From the NCBI RefSeq assembly GCF_036320965.1, contig NC_092238.1:17884694-17948693 (forward strand): a DNA stretch of 64,000 nucleotides, in the 5' to 3' direction. Below the pieces are notes generated by a model. It was not told where the DNA came from, did no database searches, and worked only from the letters and a program-made list of their open reading frames with translations. This document shows, in pieces, positions 27,814-40,115 of this stretch. A program made the translations under genes and the position numbers. Numbering within the stretch: position 1 is the stretch's first letter; each line of letters starts with the position of its first letter. This DNA is from Panulirus ornatus. Taxonomy: Eukaryota > Arthropoda > Malacostraca > Decapoda > Palinuridae.

Positions 27814-28240
27814 AGCGTCTGGGGTAAACCATGGAAAGTTCTACGGGGCCTGGATGTGGAAAGGGAGCTGTGGTTTCGGTGCATTAGTACATGACAGCTA
27901 GAGACTGAGTGTGAACGAATGTGGCCTTTGATGTCTTTTCCTTGCGCTACCTCGCACACATGAGGGGGGAGGAGGTTGGTATTTCATGTGTGGCGGGGTG
28001 GCGATGGGAATTGAATAAGGGCAGACAGTATGAATTATGTACATGTGTATATATGTATATGTCTGTGTGTGTATATATATGTGTACGTTGAGATGTATAG
28101 GTATGTATATTTGCGTGTGTGGACGTGTATGTATATACATGTGTACGTGGGTGGGTTGGGCCATTTCTTTCGTCTGTTTCCTTGCGCTACCTCACTAACG
28201 CGGGAAACAGCGACAAAACAAATAAAAGAATAAATAAGAA

Positions 28241-28265
28241 ATAGATAGATAGATAGATAGATAGT

Positions 28266-28319
<54 letters not shown>

Positions 28320-28320
28320 T
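28241..28320. repeat. (GATA)n microsatellite at the 3' end of RTE copy G
   Basis: About 20 GATA units with one GTTA interruption. It directly follows the A-rich end of the 3' UTR and precedes a second RTE fragment. Confidence 0.95.
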
Positions 28321-28324
28321 GGAG

Positions 28325-28490
28325 AGTTGGAGTTCAAAAGATCTTTAGCAATCGAGGCCTGAACGTGCAGTAGGGTGAAAGGCGTGCATTAGGTAGAGTG
28401 GATTGGAACGATATGATATACAGGGGTCGATGCACCGTTAATGGACTGAACCAGCAGATGTAATACGTACGGGGTATGCCATGGAAAGGT
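28325..28490 (+). mobile_element. RTE-like C-terminal fragment
   Basis: A 165-bp plus-strand fragment equivalent to the end of the coding region (ATCTTTAGCAATCGAGGCCT, GGATTGGAACGAT, then the GGTCGATGCACCG block) and the start of the 3' UTR (GCCATGGAAAGG). It runs into the next minisatellite. Confidence 0.85.
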
Positions 28491-29030
28491 CTTGCAGCGG
28501 GAGTGTCAGTGAATGATCATCTTGCAGTGGTAGTGTCGAAAATCGATCATCTTGCAGCGGGAGTGTCGGAGAATGATCATCTCGCAGTGGTAGTTTCGGA
28601 AACGATCATCTTGCAATGGAAGTGTCGGAGAATGATCATATTGCAGTGGTAGTGTCGGAAAACGATCATCTTGCAATGGAAGTGTCGGAGAATGATCATA
28701 CTGCAGTGTTAGTGTCGGAGAATGATCATACTGCAGTGTTAGTGTCGGAGAATGATCATACTGGAATGTTAGTGTCGGAGAATGATCATCTTGCAGTGGA
28801 AGTGTCGGAAATTGATCATCTTGCAGCGGGAGTGTCGGAGGATGATCATCTTGCTGTGGTAGTGTTGGAAACGATCATCTTGCAATGGAAGTGTCGGAGA
28901 ATGATCATATTGCAGTGGTAGTGTCGGAAAACGATCATCTTGCAGTGGGAGTGTCAGAGAATGATCATCTTGCAGTGGGAGTGTCGGATAATGATCATCT
29001 TGCAGCGGTAGTGTCAGACAACGATCATAG
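28491..29030. repeat. 30-bp minisatellite, about 18 copies
   Basis: Period 30 bp, core GAATGATCATCTTGCAGTG plus GTAGTGTCGGA. It starts exactly where the RTE fragment ends. Each unit contains the palindrome TGATCA. The resulting 10-residue frame (VSENDHLAVE type) is a by-product. Confidence 0.96.
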
Positions 29031-29171
29031 GTGTATGTACTCCATTGACTTTAATCTACCTGATGATGGGGTTTACAGCCTGGTTGAGCCCCACGCACTT
29101 TGCTAATTCTCCTGTTTATCTTGTTGTAAGTGCTTGATGAATACTTACACTTCCTACAAGTGCAACTCCTT
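29031..29171. other. Short single-copy spacer between two minisatellites
   Basis: About 140 bp with no recognised element. Confidence 0.6.
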
Positions 29172-30475
29172 AGTGTACACTCGGGCAGTACACCCGGGCA
29201 GTACACCCAGGCAGAACGTCTGGGTAGTACACCCGGGGAGTACACCCAGCAGTACACACAGGATGTAAATTTGGTTAGTACACCTGGGCAGTACACCCAG
29301 GCAGTACACCCGGCAGTACACCCGAGTAGTACACCTGGGTAGTGCACCCAGGCAGTACACTTGGATAGTACACCCGGGTAGTACACCCAGGCAGTACACT
29401 CTGGCAGTATACCAGAGTAATACACCCAGGCAGTACACCCAGGTAGTGCAAACAGGCAGTAGACCCGAGTAGTACACCTGAGTAGTACACCCAGGCAGCA
29501 CACTCGGGCGGTAGACCCGGGTAGTACACCTGGGTAGTACACCCAGGCAGACACCAGAGCAGCACACCTGAGTAGTACACCCAGGTAGTACGTGTGGGCA
29601 GTGCAACCGAACATAACACACATGCTGTACACCTAGGCAATACATACCTAGGCAGTACACCCAAGCAGTGTACTCGGACAGTACACCAGGCAGTACACTC
29701 AGGCGGTACAATCGGGCAGTACACCAAGCAGTACATCCAGGCAGTGCACTATGACAGTAATCCAGACAGTACACCCAGGCAGTGCACTCGGGAAGCACAC
29801 CAGGCAATACACCCAGGCAGTGCACTCGGACATTCTACCAAGCAGTACACCCATGTAGTAGTGCACTCGGGCAGTACACCAGGCAGTACAGCCAGGCAGT
29901 GCACCCGGGCAGTACACCAGGCAGTACACCCAGGCAGTGCACTCTGGCAGTACTCCAGACAATACACCCAGGCAGTGCACTCGGGAAGCACACCAGGTAG
30001 TACACCCAGGCAGTGCACTTGGGCAGTACACCAGGCAGTACACCCAGGCAGTGCACTTGGACAGTACACCAGGCAGTACACCCACGCGTTGCACTCGGGC
30101 AGTACTTCAGAAAGTACACCCAGGCAGTGCACTCGGACAGTACACCAGTCATTGCAGCCAGGCAGTGTACTCGGACAGTACACCAAGCAGTACACCCAGG
30201 TAGTGCACTCGGGCAGTTCACTAGGCAGTAAACCCAGGCAGTGCACTCGAACAGTACACCAAGCAGTACACCCAGGTACTGCACTCGGGCAGTACACCAG
30301 GCAGTACAGCCAGGCAGTGCACTCGGGCAGTACCCCAGGAAGTACACCCAGGCAGTGCACTCGGACAGTACACCAGGCAGTACAGCCAAGTAGTGTACTC
30401 GGACAGTACACCAGGCAGTATACACAGGCAGTGCACTAGGACAGTACACCAGGCAGTACACACAGGCAGTATACA
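29172..30475. repeat. 13-bp minisatellite evolving into a 38-bp higher-order repeat
   Basis: In 29172-29640 the period is 13 bp (GTACACCCAGGCA and variants). From about 29650 the array becomes a composite of 38 bp: GTACACCAGGCA (12) + GTACACCCAGGCA (13) + GTGCACTCGGACA (13), repeated about 21 times to 30475. The 12-bp subunit is a one-base deletion form of the 13-mer. Open frames on both strands are artefacts. Confidence 0.95.
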
Positions 30476-30569
30476 TTAAATGGAAACATGCGTATAAGAT
30501 ATACACATATTGCGCATGTTCATACATCTGAAACATATTTTTGTAAAGTTCGCACTCAAAATTTTCTGG

Positions 30570-30570
<1 letters not shown>

Positions 30571-30624
<54 letters not shown>
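30571..30624. repeat. (AC)n microsatellite
   Basis: About 27 uninterrupted AC units. Confidence 0.95.
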
Positions 30625-30626
<2 letters not shown>

Positions 30627-31020
30627 ATTATCCAGTTCCTACATAAGTAAGCCGCCCTCCACGTTCTCTCCCCCCCCCCCCCCCCTTACAATAGGTTCCA
30701 GAGGTTGGAGGAGCTGTCGACCCTCCCGAGTCTTGAAGCTACAGAGGTCGCTGCCAGAGGTGGGCCAGGTGGGTGGTCAGTGTTGGTACCTACTGGTGCT
30801 GTGTTGTACTGGACGGGCAGGAAGTTTTCTATAAGTGGCGCCCCAACATTGTAAATATTCTCTACCTTCATACAGCAGCTTAGGTTTATGTATGGCGTCT
30901 GCATTAATGAAGGCGTGTCATTCTCCTCCATTCATCCAACACTCTTACATTATAAAACTATTTCTTCACATCATTTTTATATCCTCTGGTTACTCTATCC
31001 CTGCTACTCTCACAGAACTG

Positions 31021-31025
<5 letters not shown>

Positions 31026-31077
<52 letters not shown>
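31026..31077. repeat. (GT)n microsatellite
   Basis: About 26 uninterrupted GT units. Confidence 0.95.
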
Positions 31078-31078
<1 letters not shown>

Positions 31079-32564
31079 ATGTGTGGGTGGGTGGGTTGTG
31101 GGTCTACGAGTATAACAAGGGTTGGGAGAGGAAGTTTACCCAATCCAGTTCCAAAGCTCATGAGTTTGGATTACTTGAGAGATTCTACTCATCTTAATCA
31201 TTATACAATACATAATGAATATCCATATGTATGAATGACTAACATTAGTGTTGACAAATACTGATAAATATTTTTTGTTGGATAAAGAGTGCGACTCTGA
31301 CGTGATGAAAAGGAGAATATCTCAGAGTAACCAGAAGTCACCAGCGTCACTGTCAGTTAAAGATGTGATGTGTCCTCGTGATTGATGCTGTTATGTGGTA
31401 GTAGACCTCATTATTCTCACTATAATTACCATGGGAGATCAGTCTGAGACCAGGAGCTCTGCCTGAGTCTAGGTAGCCGAGAAGGAAATTAAATTAGAGG
31501 CTTTTACAGAAGGTAGAGACACTAGAGATGAAGACTTTCTCAAGACACACTGTTAATCAAATCATATCTTAACATCAAGCTTCTGTGTCAAATTGGTTTA
31601 CGTAGTCTGGTCTCTGGCATGGGTCTGTACCAAGACCAGTCTGCCATGACTAAGATCCATCAGCAAGAGACAAGAAACAGAAACCACGAGAAGACATGTT
31701 CTTGATAAAGTTATGAGTTATGAAAATCCAAGAAGTTTACACGACTTGAGGATGAGTTAGGGACACAGAAATCGGCTGAAGGACCATGAAAAGTGGTATG
31801 AGATCGGGGGGCGACTTAAGAATCTTAGATGCACAGTCCCTGAAAATCAATAGAAATTCAATTCAGTGGATGGGCTTCATGATGTACGTGTCCAGAGGAA
31901 AAGTTAAGTCATGAAAAGTAAAACATGTTTGATGGATCTGTGGTAGATGTTCTGAAGGCTTTAGCGTGCGAGCATTGGGTCAACACACATACAGAACCTG
32001 TGGAGACAAGCAGTCAGGTACAGAACACACAACATACGCCAAACATAGACGAACATAGTACACCTAGTTGATGAAAGGTGCAGTACGTACGTACGGAACA
32101 ACCGAGGCTTCTTAAACAAAAGCAAAATTTTAGATAAAGTCAGACACACACTGGCTGACAGGTCATCACTGGCTGACAGGTCATCACTGAAGCATCGAAC
32201 TGAAAATTGGGTTAACATTGTAGACGTGATCACCCCCCCCTCCGCCCTCCCACCCACCACCTCCCCCTTCCCTCCCTTCCCAGCCGTTGCCACCCTCTCT
32301 CCCCCTTCCCTCCCTTCCTTCCCCTCCCCTGCCCTCTCTGGGAACACCTGTGTTGCTTGACGTCCTACCCTTCCTCAGAGTTTCTTGTGACTCGTGTCAC
32401 TTTGCCCTCTCTGTGTTAGGTGCCACCTTGCTGACCCCGGGCAGATTCTTGTGACCTCCCATACCCTAGTGACCCATGACCCCATCCCCTGTGCACCTAC
32501 CCCTTCCAGGTGCGCCTGTCAGTCCCCACCCGTCGCCCCACACGTCATCCCTGGCGCCATATAG

Positions 32565-32755
32565 CCTGGCGCCCTGTACCCAGCGCCCTGTTTCCCATCC
32601 CCTGGTGCCCCGTAATTAGCCTGGCGCCCCGTACCCAGTGCCCTGTTTCCCATCCCCTGGTGCCCCGTAATTAGCCTGGTGCCCCGTACTCAGTGACCCG
32701 TTCCCCATTCCCTGGTGCCCCGTAACTTGCCTGGTGCCACGTACCCAGTGCCCCG
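32565..32755. repeat. 55-bp tandem repeat, about 3.5 copies
   Basis: Period 55 bp, core CCCATCCCCTGGTGCCCCGT followed by AATTAGCCTGG. It becomes more diverged to the right and precedes the 35-bp GC-rich array. Confidence 0.92.
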
Positions 32756-32825
32756 CCACCTGGGCCTGCGGCGATGACCGGTATTCCCTGCCAAGACAGC
32801 GAGAGTTTTGGCCGCGTCTGACCCG

Positions 32826-33830
32826 CCCCCGGCGTGCTGGGCCACACCACGCCTGGCCCGCCCCCGGTGTGCTGGGCCACACCACGCCTGGCCTGCCCCC
32901 GGTGTGCTGGGCCACACCACGCCTGGCCTGCCCCCGATGTGCTGGGCCACACCACGCCTGGCCTGCCCCCGATGTGCTGGGCCACACCACGCCTGGCCTG
33001 CCCCCGGTGTGCTGAGCTACACCACGCCTGGCCTGCCCCCGGTGTGCTGGGCCACACCACGCCTGGCCCGCCCCCGGTGTGCTGGGCCACACCACGCCTG
33101 GCCTGCCCCCGATGTGCTGGGCCACACCACGCCTGGCCTGCCCCCGGTGTGCTGGGCTACACCACGCCTGGCCTGCCCCCGGTGTGCTGGGCCACACCAC
33201 GCCTGGCCCGCCCCCGGTGTGCTGGGCCACACCACGCCTGGCCTGCCCCCGGTGTGCTGGGCCACACCACGCCTGGCTTGCCCCCGATGTGCTGGGCCAC
33301 ACCACGCCTGGCCTGCCCCCGATGTGCTGGGCCGCACCACGCCTGGCCTGCCCCCGGTGTGCTGGGCCACACCACGCCTGGCCTGCCCCCGGTGTGCTGG
33401 GCCACACCACGCCTGGCCTGCCCCCGGTGTGCTGGGCCACACCACGCCTGGCCTGCCCCCGATGTGCTGGGCCACACCACGCCTGGCCTGCCCCCGGTGT
33501 GCTGGGCTACACCACGCCTGGCCTGCCCCCGGTGTGCTGGGCCACACCACGCCTGGCCTGCCCCCGATGTGCTGGGCCACACCACGCCTGGCCTGCCCCC
33601 GGTGTGCTGGGCTACACCACGCCTGGCCTGCCCCCGGTGTGCTGGGCCACACCACGCCTGGCCTGCCCCCGATGTGCTGGGCCACACCACGCCTGGCCTG
33701 CCCCCGGTGTGCTGGGCCACACCACGCCTGGCCTGCCCCCGATGTGCTGGGCCACACCACGCCTGGCCTGCCCCCGGTGTGCTGGGCTACACCACGCCTG
33801 GCCTGCCCCCGGTGTGCTGGGCCACACCAT
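32826..33830. repeat. 35-bp GC-rich minisatellite, about 28 copies
   Basis: Period 35 bp, core GTGCTGGGCCACACCACGCC followed by TGGCCTGCCCCCG. Variation is limited to a few sites (GGTGTG/GATGTG, GGGCCAC/GGGCTAC, GGCCTG/GGCCCG), so the array is very homogeneous. Long open frames occur on both strands because a 35-bp unit without stops cycles through all frames. Confidence 0.97.
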
Positions 33831-34087
33831 CACATTTACTTTCATAAGCTGGCCTTTGATGACGCCAGATTGTGTTCTCACTGATGCAGACTGCGTATGT
33901 TAGCTGATGTTGCTTTGTCAGTCTGTTTTCCTAAAGTTTTATATGCCACCTTCTCTAAATCTGTCACCACTCTGTTTCAACAGCAATCGGGACTCATATT
34001 TGTTAGTAATTATAATCATATTTAGACATGCATTACCGCTTCCATTCCTGTATACTTAAATTTCTTTATGTCTGTTAAGTCAGTATT
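33831..34087. other. Single-copy spacer, nothing recognised
   Basis: About 257 bp of AT-rich sequence between two arrays. Confidence 0.6.
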
Positions 34088-36135
34088 GTTAGACATCTTG
34101 TGTATCCAGTGTGCTAGACATCTTGTGTATCCAGTGTGCTAGACATCTTGTGTATCTAGAGTGCTAGACATCTTGTGTATCCAGTGTGCTAGACATCTCG
34201 TGTATCTAGAGTGTTAGACATCTTGTGTATCCAGTGTGCTAGACATCTCGTGTATCTAGAGTGTTAGACATCTTGTGTATCCAGTGTGCTAGACATTTTG
34301 TGTATCCAGTGTGCTAGACATCTTGTGTATCTAGAGTGCTAGACATCTTGTGTATCCAGTGTGCTAGACATCTTGTGTATCTAGAGTGTTAGACATCTTG
34401 TGTATCCAGTGTGCTAGACATTTTGTGTATCCAGTGTGCTAGACATCTTGTGTATCTAGAGTGCTAGACATCTTGTGTATCCAGTGTGCTAGACATCTTG
34501 TGTATCTAGAGTGTTAGACATCTTGTGTATCCAGTGTGCTAGACATCTTGTGTATCCAGTGTGCTAGACATCTTATGTATCCAGTGTGCTAGACATCTTG
34601 TGTATCTAGAGTGTTAGACATCTTGTGTATCCAGTGTGCTAGACATCTTGTGTATCTAGAGTGCTAGACATCTTGTGTATCTAGAGTGCTAGACATCTTG
34701 TGTATCCAGTGTGCTAGACATCTTGTGTATCTAGAGTGTTAGACATCTTGTGTATCCAGTGTGCTAGAATCTTGTGTATCTAGAGTGTTAGACATCTTGT
34801 GTATCCAGTGTGCTAGACATCTTGTGTATCTAGAGAGTTAGACATCTTGTGTATCCAGTGTGCTAGACATCTTGTGTATCCAATGTGCTAGACATCTTGT
34901 GTATCTAGAGTGTTAGACATCTTGTGTATCCAGTGTGCTAGACATCTTGTGTATCTAGAGTGTTAGACATCTTGTGTATCCAGTGTGCTAGACATCTTGT
35001 GTATCTAGAGTGTTAGACCTCTTGTGTATCCAGTGTGCTAGACTTCTTGTGTATCTAGAGAGTTAGACATCTTGTGTATCCAGTGTGCTAGACATCTTGT
35101 GTATCTAGAGTGTTAGACATCTTGTGTATCTAGAGTGCTAGACATCTTGTGTATCCAGTGTGCTAGACATCTTGCGTATCTAGAGTGTTAGACATCTTGT
35201 GTATCTAGAGTGTTAGACATCTTGTGTATCCAGTGTGCTAGACATCTTGTGTATCTAGAGAGTTAGACATCTTGTGTATCCAGGTGTAGACATCTTGTGT
35301 ATCTAGTGTGTTAGAATCTTGTGTATCTAGAGTGTAGACATCTTGTGTATCCGTGTGCTAGACATCTTGTGTATCTAGAGTGTTAGACATCTTGTGTATC
35401 AGGTGCTAGACATCTTGTGTATCCAGTGGCTAGACATCTTGTGTATCGTGTGCTAGACTTTGTGTATCCAGTGTTAGACATCTTGTGTATCAGTGTGCTA
35501 GACATCCTGTGTATCCAGTGTGCTAAACATATTGTGTATCTAGAGTGCTAGACATCTTGTGTATCCAGTGTGCTAGACATCTTGTGTATCCAGTGTGCTA
35601 GACATCTTGTGTATCTAGAGTGCTAGACATCTTGTGTATCCAGTGTGCTAGACATCTTGTGTATCTAGAGTGTTAGACATCTTGTGTATCCAGTGTGCTA
35701 GACATCTTGTGTATCCAGTGTGCTAGTGTATCCAGTGTGCTAGACATCTTGTGTATCTAGAGTGTTAGACATCTTGTGTATCCAGTGTGCTAGACATCTT
35801 GTGTATCCAGTGTGCTAGACATCTTGTGTATCTAGAGTGCTAGACATCTTGTGTATCCAGTGTGCTAGACATCTTGTGTATCTAGAGTGTTAGACATCTT
35901 GTGTATCCAGTGTGCTAGACATCTTGTGTATCCGTGTGCTAGACATCTTGGTTTCCAGTGTGCTAACAATCTTGTGTATCCAGAGTGCTAGACAATAGTG
36001 TGTATCGTGTGCTAGTCTATCTGTGTATCCAGTGTGCAATACATCTTGTGTATCCAGTGTGCTTAGAATCTTGTGTATCCAGTGTGCTAGACATCTTGTG
36101 TATCCAGTGTGCTAGACATCTTGTGTATCCAGTTT
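34088..36135. repeat. 25-bp minisatellite with alternating 50-bp structure
   Basis: Period 25 bp, core GCTAGACATCTTGTGTATCC followed by AGTGT. Two unit types, ending TATCCAGTGTGCT and TATCTAGAGTGTT, largely alternate and give a 50-bp higher-order period, broken in places by runs of one type. About 81 units. Single-base losses and gains concentrate at 35280-35500 and 35930-36070. Confidence 0.97.
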
Positions 36136-36244
36136 TAATTTCTTTGATTAATTTGATGACTTTCATTGGTTAAAGTTGTTTCTTCAGCCTGTTTAGAGTT
36201 ATGCTCTGTCGTCGTCATTTTTCATGTTCCTCTTGGGACACCAG

Positions 36245-39200
36245 CGCTGTCCCTACCTCGTGCTGGATGGTGGCCCTACCTTGTGCTGAGTGGGGGCCGT
36301 ACCTAGTGCTGGATGGTGGCCCTACCTTGTGCTGAGTGGGGGCCGTACCTAGTGCTGGATGGTGGCCCTACCTTGTGCTGAGTGGGGGCCGTACCTAGTG
36401 CTGGATGGTGGCCCTACCTTGTGCTGAGTGGGGGCAGTACCTAGTGCTGGATGGTGGCCCTACCTTGTGCTGAGTGGGGGCCGTACCTAGTGCTGGATGG
36501 TGGCCCTACCTTGTTGCTGAGTGGTGGGGGCCTTACCTAGTGCTGGATGGTGGCCCTACCTTGTGCTGAGTGGGGGCCTTACCTAGTGCTGGATGGTGGC
36601 CCTACCTTGTGCTGAGTGGGGGCCGTACCTAGTGCTGGATGGTGGCCCTACCTTGTGCTGAGTGGGGGCCTTACCTAGTGCTGGATGGTGGCCCTACCTT
36701 GTGCTGAGTGGGGGCCTTACCTAGTGCTGGATGGTGGCCCTACCTTGTGCTGAGTGGGGGCCGTACCTAGTGCTGGATGGTGGCCCTACCTTGTGCTGAG
36801 TGGGGGCCGTACCTAGTGCTGGATGGTGGCCCTACCTTGTGCTGAGTGGGGGCCGTACCTAGTGCTGGATGGTGGCCCTACCTTGTGCTGAGTGGGGGCC
36901 TTACCTAGTGCTGGATGGTGGCCCTACCTTGTGCTGAGTGGGGGCCGTACCTAGTGCTGGATGGTGGCCCTACCTTGTGCTGAGTGGGGGCAGTACCTAG
37001 TGCTGGATGGTGGCCCTACCTTGTGCTGAGTGGGGGCCTTACCTAGTGCTGGATGGTGGCCCTACCTTGTGCTGAGTGGGGGCCGTACCTAGTGCCTGGA
37101 TGGTGGGCCCTACCTTGTGCTGAGTGGGGGCCGTACCTAGTGCTGGATGGTGGCCCTACCTTGTGCTGAGTGGGGGCCTTACCTCGTGCTGGATGGTGGC
37201 CCTACCTTGTGCTGAGTGGGGGCCGTACCTAGTGCTGGATTGTGGCTCTTCCTAGTGCTGGGTGGTGGCCTTACCTAGTGCTAGGTGGTGACCTTATCTA
37301 GTGCTAGGTGTTTCTCTACCCAGTGCTGAGTCGTGCCCCTACCTAGTGCTTGATGGTGCCCCTACCAAGTGCTGGATGGTGGCCTGACCTAGTGCTGGAT
37401 GGTGGCCTTACCTAGTGCTGGATGGTGGCCTTACCGAGTGCTGGGTGGTGGCCTTACCTAGTGCTGGATGGTGCCCCTACCTTGTGCTGAGTGGTGGCCT
37501 TACCTAGTGCTGGATGGTGCCCCTACCTTGTGCTGAGTGGTGGCCTTACCTAGTGCTGGATGGTGCCCCTACCTTGTGCTGAGTGGTGGCCTTACCTAGT
37601 GCTGGATGGTGGCCCTACCTTGTGCTGAGTGGTGGCCTTACCTAGTGCTGGATGGTGGCCCTACCTTGTGCTGAGTGGTGGCCTTACCTAGTGCTGGATG
37701 GTGCCCCTACCTTGTGCTGAGAGGTGGCCTTACCTAGTTCTGGATGGTGCCCCTACCTTGTGCTGAGTGGTGGCCTTACCTAGTGCTGGGTGGTGGCCTT
37801 ACCTAGTGCTGGATGGTGGCCCTACCTTGTGCTGAGTGGTGGCCTTACCTAGTGCTGGATGGTGGCCCTACCTTGTGCTGAGTGGTGGCCTTACCAAGTG
37901 CTGGATGGTGGCCCTACCTTGTGCTGAGTGGTGGCCTTACCAAGTGCTGAGTGGTGGCCTTACCTAGTGCTGGATGGTGGCCCTACCTTGTGCTGAGTGG
38001 TGGCCTTACCAAGTGCTGGATGGTGGCCCTACCTTGTGCTGAGTGGTGGCCTTACCAAGTGCTGGGTGGTGGCCTTACCAAGTGCTGGGTGGTGGCCTTA
38101 CCAAGTGCTGGGTGGTGGCCCTACCTTGTGCTGAGTGGTGGCCTTACCTAGTGCTGGATGGTGGCTCTACCTAGTGCTGGGTGGTGGCCTTACCAAGTGC
38201 TGGGTGGTGGGCCTACCTAGTGCTGGGTGGTGGCCTTACCAAGTGCTGGGTGGTGGGCCTACCTAGTGCTGGATGGTGGCATTATCTAGCGCTTGATGGT
38301 GGCCCTACCCAATTTTGGGTGGTGGTCCTACCTACTGCTGGATGGTGACCTTGCCTAGTGCTGGTGGTGACCTTGCCTAGTGCTGGGTGGTGACCTTGCC
38401 TAGTGCTGGATGGTGACCTTGCCTAGTGCTGGGTGGTGACCTTATCTAGTGCTGGATGGTGACCTTGCCTAGTGCTGGGTGGTGACCTTGCCTAGTGCTG
38501 GATGGTGACCTTCCCTAGTGCTGGGTGGTGACCTTGCCTACTGCTGGATGGTGACCTTGCCTAGTGCTGGTGGTGACCTTGCCTAGTGCTGGTGGTGACC
38601 TTGCCTAGTGCTGGTGGTGACCTTGCCTAGTGCTGGATGGTGACCTTGCCTAGTGCTGGATGGTGACCTTGCCTAGTGCTGGGTGGTGACCTTGCCTAGT
38701 GCTGGTGGTGACCTTGCCTAGTGCTGGATGGTGACCTTGCCTAGTGCTGGATGGTGACCTTGCCTAGTGCTGGGTGGTGACCTTGCCTAGTGCTGGATGG
38801 TGACCTTGCCTAGTGCTGGGTGGTGACCTTGCCTAGTGCTGGGTGGTGACCTTGCCTAGTGCTGGATGGTGACCTTGCCTAGTGCTGGGTGGTGACCTTC
38901 CCTAGTGCTGGATGGTGACCTTGCCTAGTGCTGGATGGTGACCTTGCCTAGTGCTGGGTGGTGACCTTGCCTAGTGCTGGATGGTGACCTTGCCTAGTGC
39001 TGGGTGGTGACCTTGCCTAGTGCTGGTGGTGGCCTTGCCTAGTGCTGGATGGTGACCTTGCCTAGTGCCTGGTGGTGACCTTGCCTAGTGCTGGATGGTG
39101 ACCTTGCCTAGTGCTGGGTGGTGACCTTATCTAGTGCTGGATGGTGACCTTGCCTAGTGCTGGGTGGTGACCTTGCCTAGTGCTGGATGGTGACCTTCCC

Positions 39201-40115
39201 TAGTGCTGGGTGGTGACCTTGCCTAGTGCTGGATGGTGACCTTACCTAGTGCTGGGTGGTGACCTTGCCTAGTGCTGGTGGTGACCTTGCCTAGTGCTGG
39301 ATGGTGACCTTGCCTAGTGCTAGATGGTAACCTTGCCTAGTGCTGGGTGGTGACCTTGCCTAGTGCTGGGTGGTGACCTTGCCTAGTGCTGGTTGGTGAC
39401 CTTGCCTAGTGCTGGGTGGTGACCTTGCCTAGTGCTGGATGGTGACCTTGCCTAGTGCTGGGTGGTGACCTTGCCTAGTGCTGGGTGGTGACCTTGCCTA
39501 GTGCTGGATGGTGACCTTGCCTAGTGCTGGGTGGTGACCTTGCCTAGTGCTGGATGGTGACCTTGCCTAGTGCTGGATGGTGACCTTGCCTAGTGCTGGG
39601 TGGTGACCTTATCTAGTGCTGGATGGTAACCTTGCCTAGTGCTGGGTGGTGACCTTATCTAGTGCTAGATGGTAACCTTGCCTAGTGCTGGGTGGTGACC
39701 TTGCCTAGTGCTGGGTGGTGACCTTGCCTAGTGCTGGGTGGTGACCTTGCCTAGTGCTGGGTGGTGACCTTGCCTAGTGCTGGTGGTGACCTTGCCTAGT
39801 GCTAGATGGTAACCTTGCCTAGTGCTGGGTGGTGACCTTGCCTAGTGCTGGGTGGTGACCTTGCCTAGTGCTGGGTGGTGACCTTATCTAGTGCTGGATG
39901 GTAACCTTGCCTAGTGCTGGGTGGTGACTTTATCTAGTGCTGGATGGTAACCTTGCCTAGTACTGGGTGGTGACCTTATCTAGTGCTAGATGGTAACCTT
40001 GCCTAGTGCTGGGTGGTGACCTTGCCTAGTGCTGGGTGGTGACCTTGCCTAGTGCTGGTGGTGACCTTGCCTAGTGCTGGGTGGTGACCTTGCCTAGTGT
40101 GGATGGCGGCCTTAC
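36245..40115. repeat. 23-bp minisatellite in three zones, about 168 copies
   Basis: Zone 1 (36245-37235) is a 46-bp composite of two 23-mers, one with GTGCTGGATGGTGGCCCTAC and one with GTGCTGAGTGGGGGCCGTAC. Zone 2 (37235-38330) mixes GGTGGCCTTACC and GGTGCCCCTACC types. Zone 3 (38330-40115) has core CCTAGTGCTGGATGGTGACC followed by TTG, with shortened units lacking GAT or GGT. The zones grade into one another, so the array spread from one ancestor. Confidence 0.97.

Larger units (their letters stand above)
25656..28240 (+). mobile_element. RTE-like retrotransposon copy G, rearranged, (GATA)n tail
   Basis: Begins within the endonuclease and runs to a 3' UTR of about 430 bp (27814-28240) ending in AACAAATAAAAGAATAAATAAG plus a GATA array. 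The coding part lacks roughly 0.9 kb of RT, and a 556-bp RT palm segment is duplicated in tandem. The 3' UTR shows both family motifs, GCGCTACCTCGCACACATGA (near 27946) and GCGCTACCTCACTAACGCGG (near 28184). Confidence 0.92.
30476..32564. other. Mostly single-copy sequence, no gene recognised
   Basis: It contains (AC)n at 30571-30624, a poly-C run at 30670-30685, (GT)n at 31026-31077, a small direct repeat of TGGCTGACAGGTCATCACT at about 32150-32188, and a C/T-rich stretch at 32228-32340. No ORF above about 130 codons, and none with a recognisable domain. Confidence 0.6.

Noticed and set aside
32616..33903. Several overlapping proline/alanine-rich open frames on both strands
   Set aside because: They are produced by the 35-bp GC-rich array; the same DNA is open in many frames at once.
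34088..36135. CRISPR-like regularly spaced repeats
   Set aside because: The spacing units are themselves identical repeats with no unique spacers, no cas genes are present, and the context is eukaryotic.
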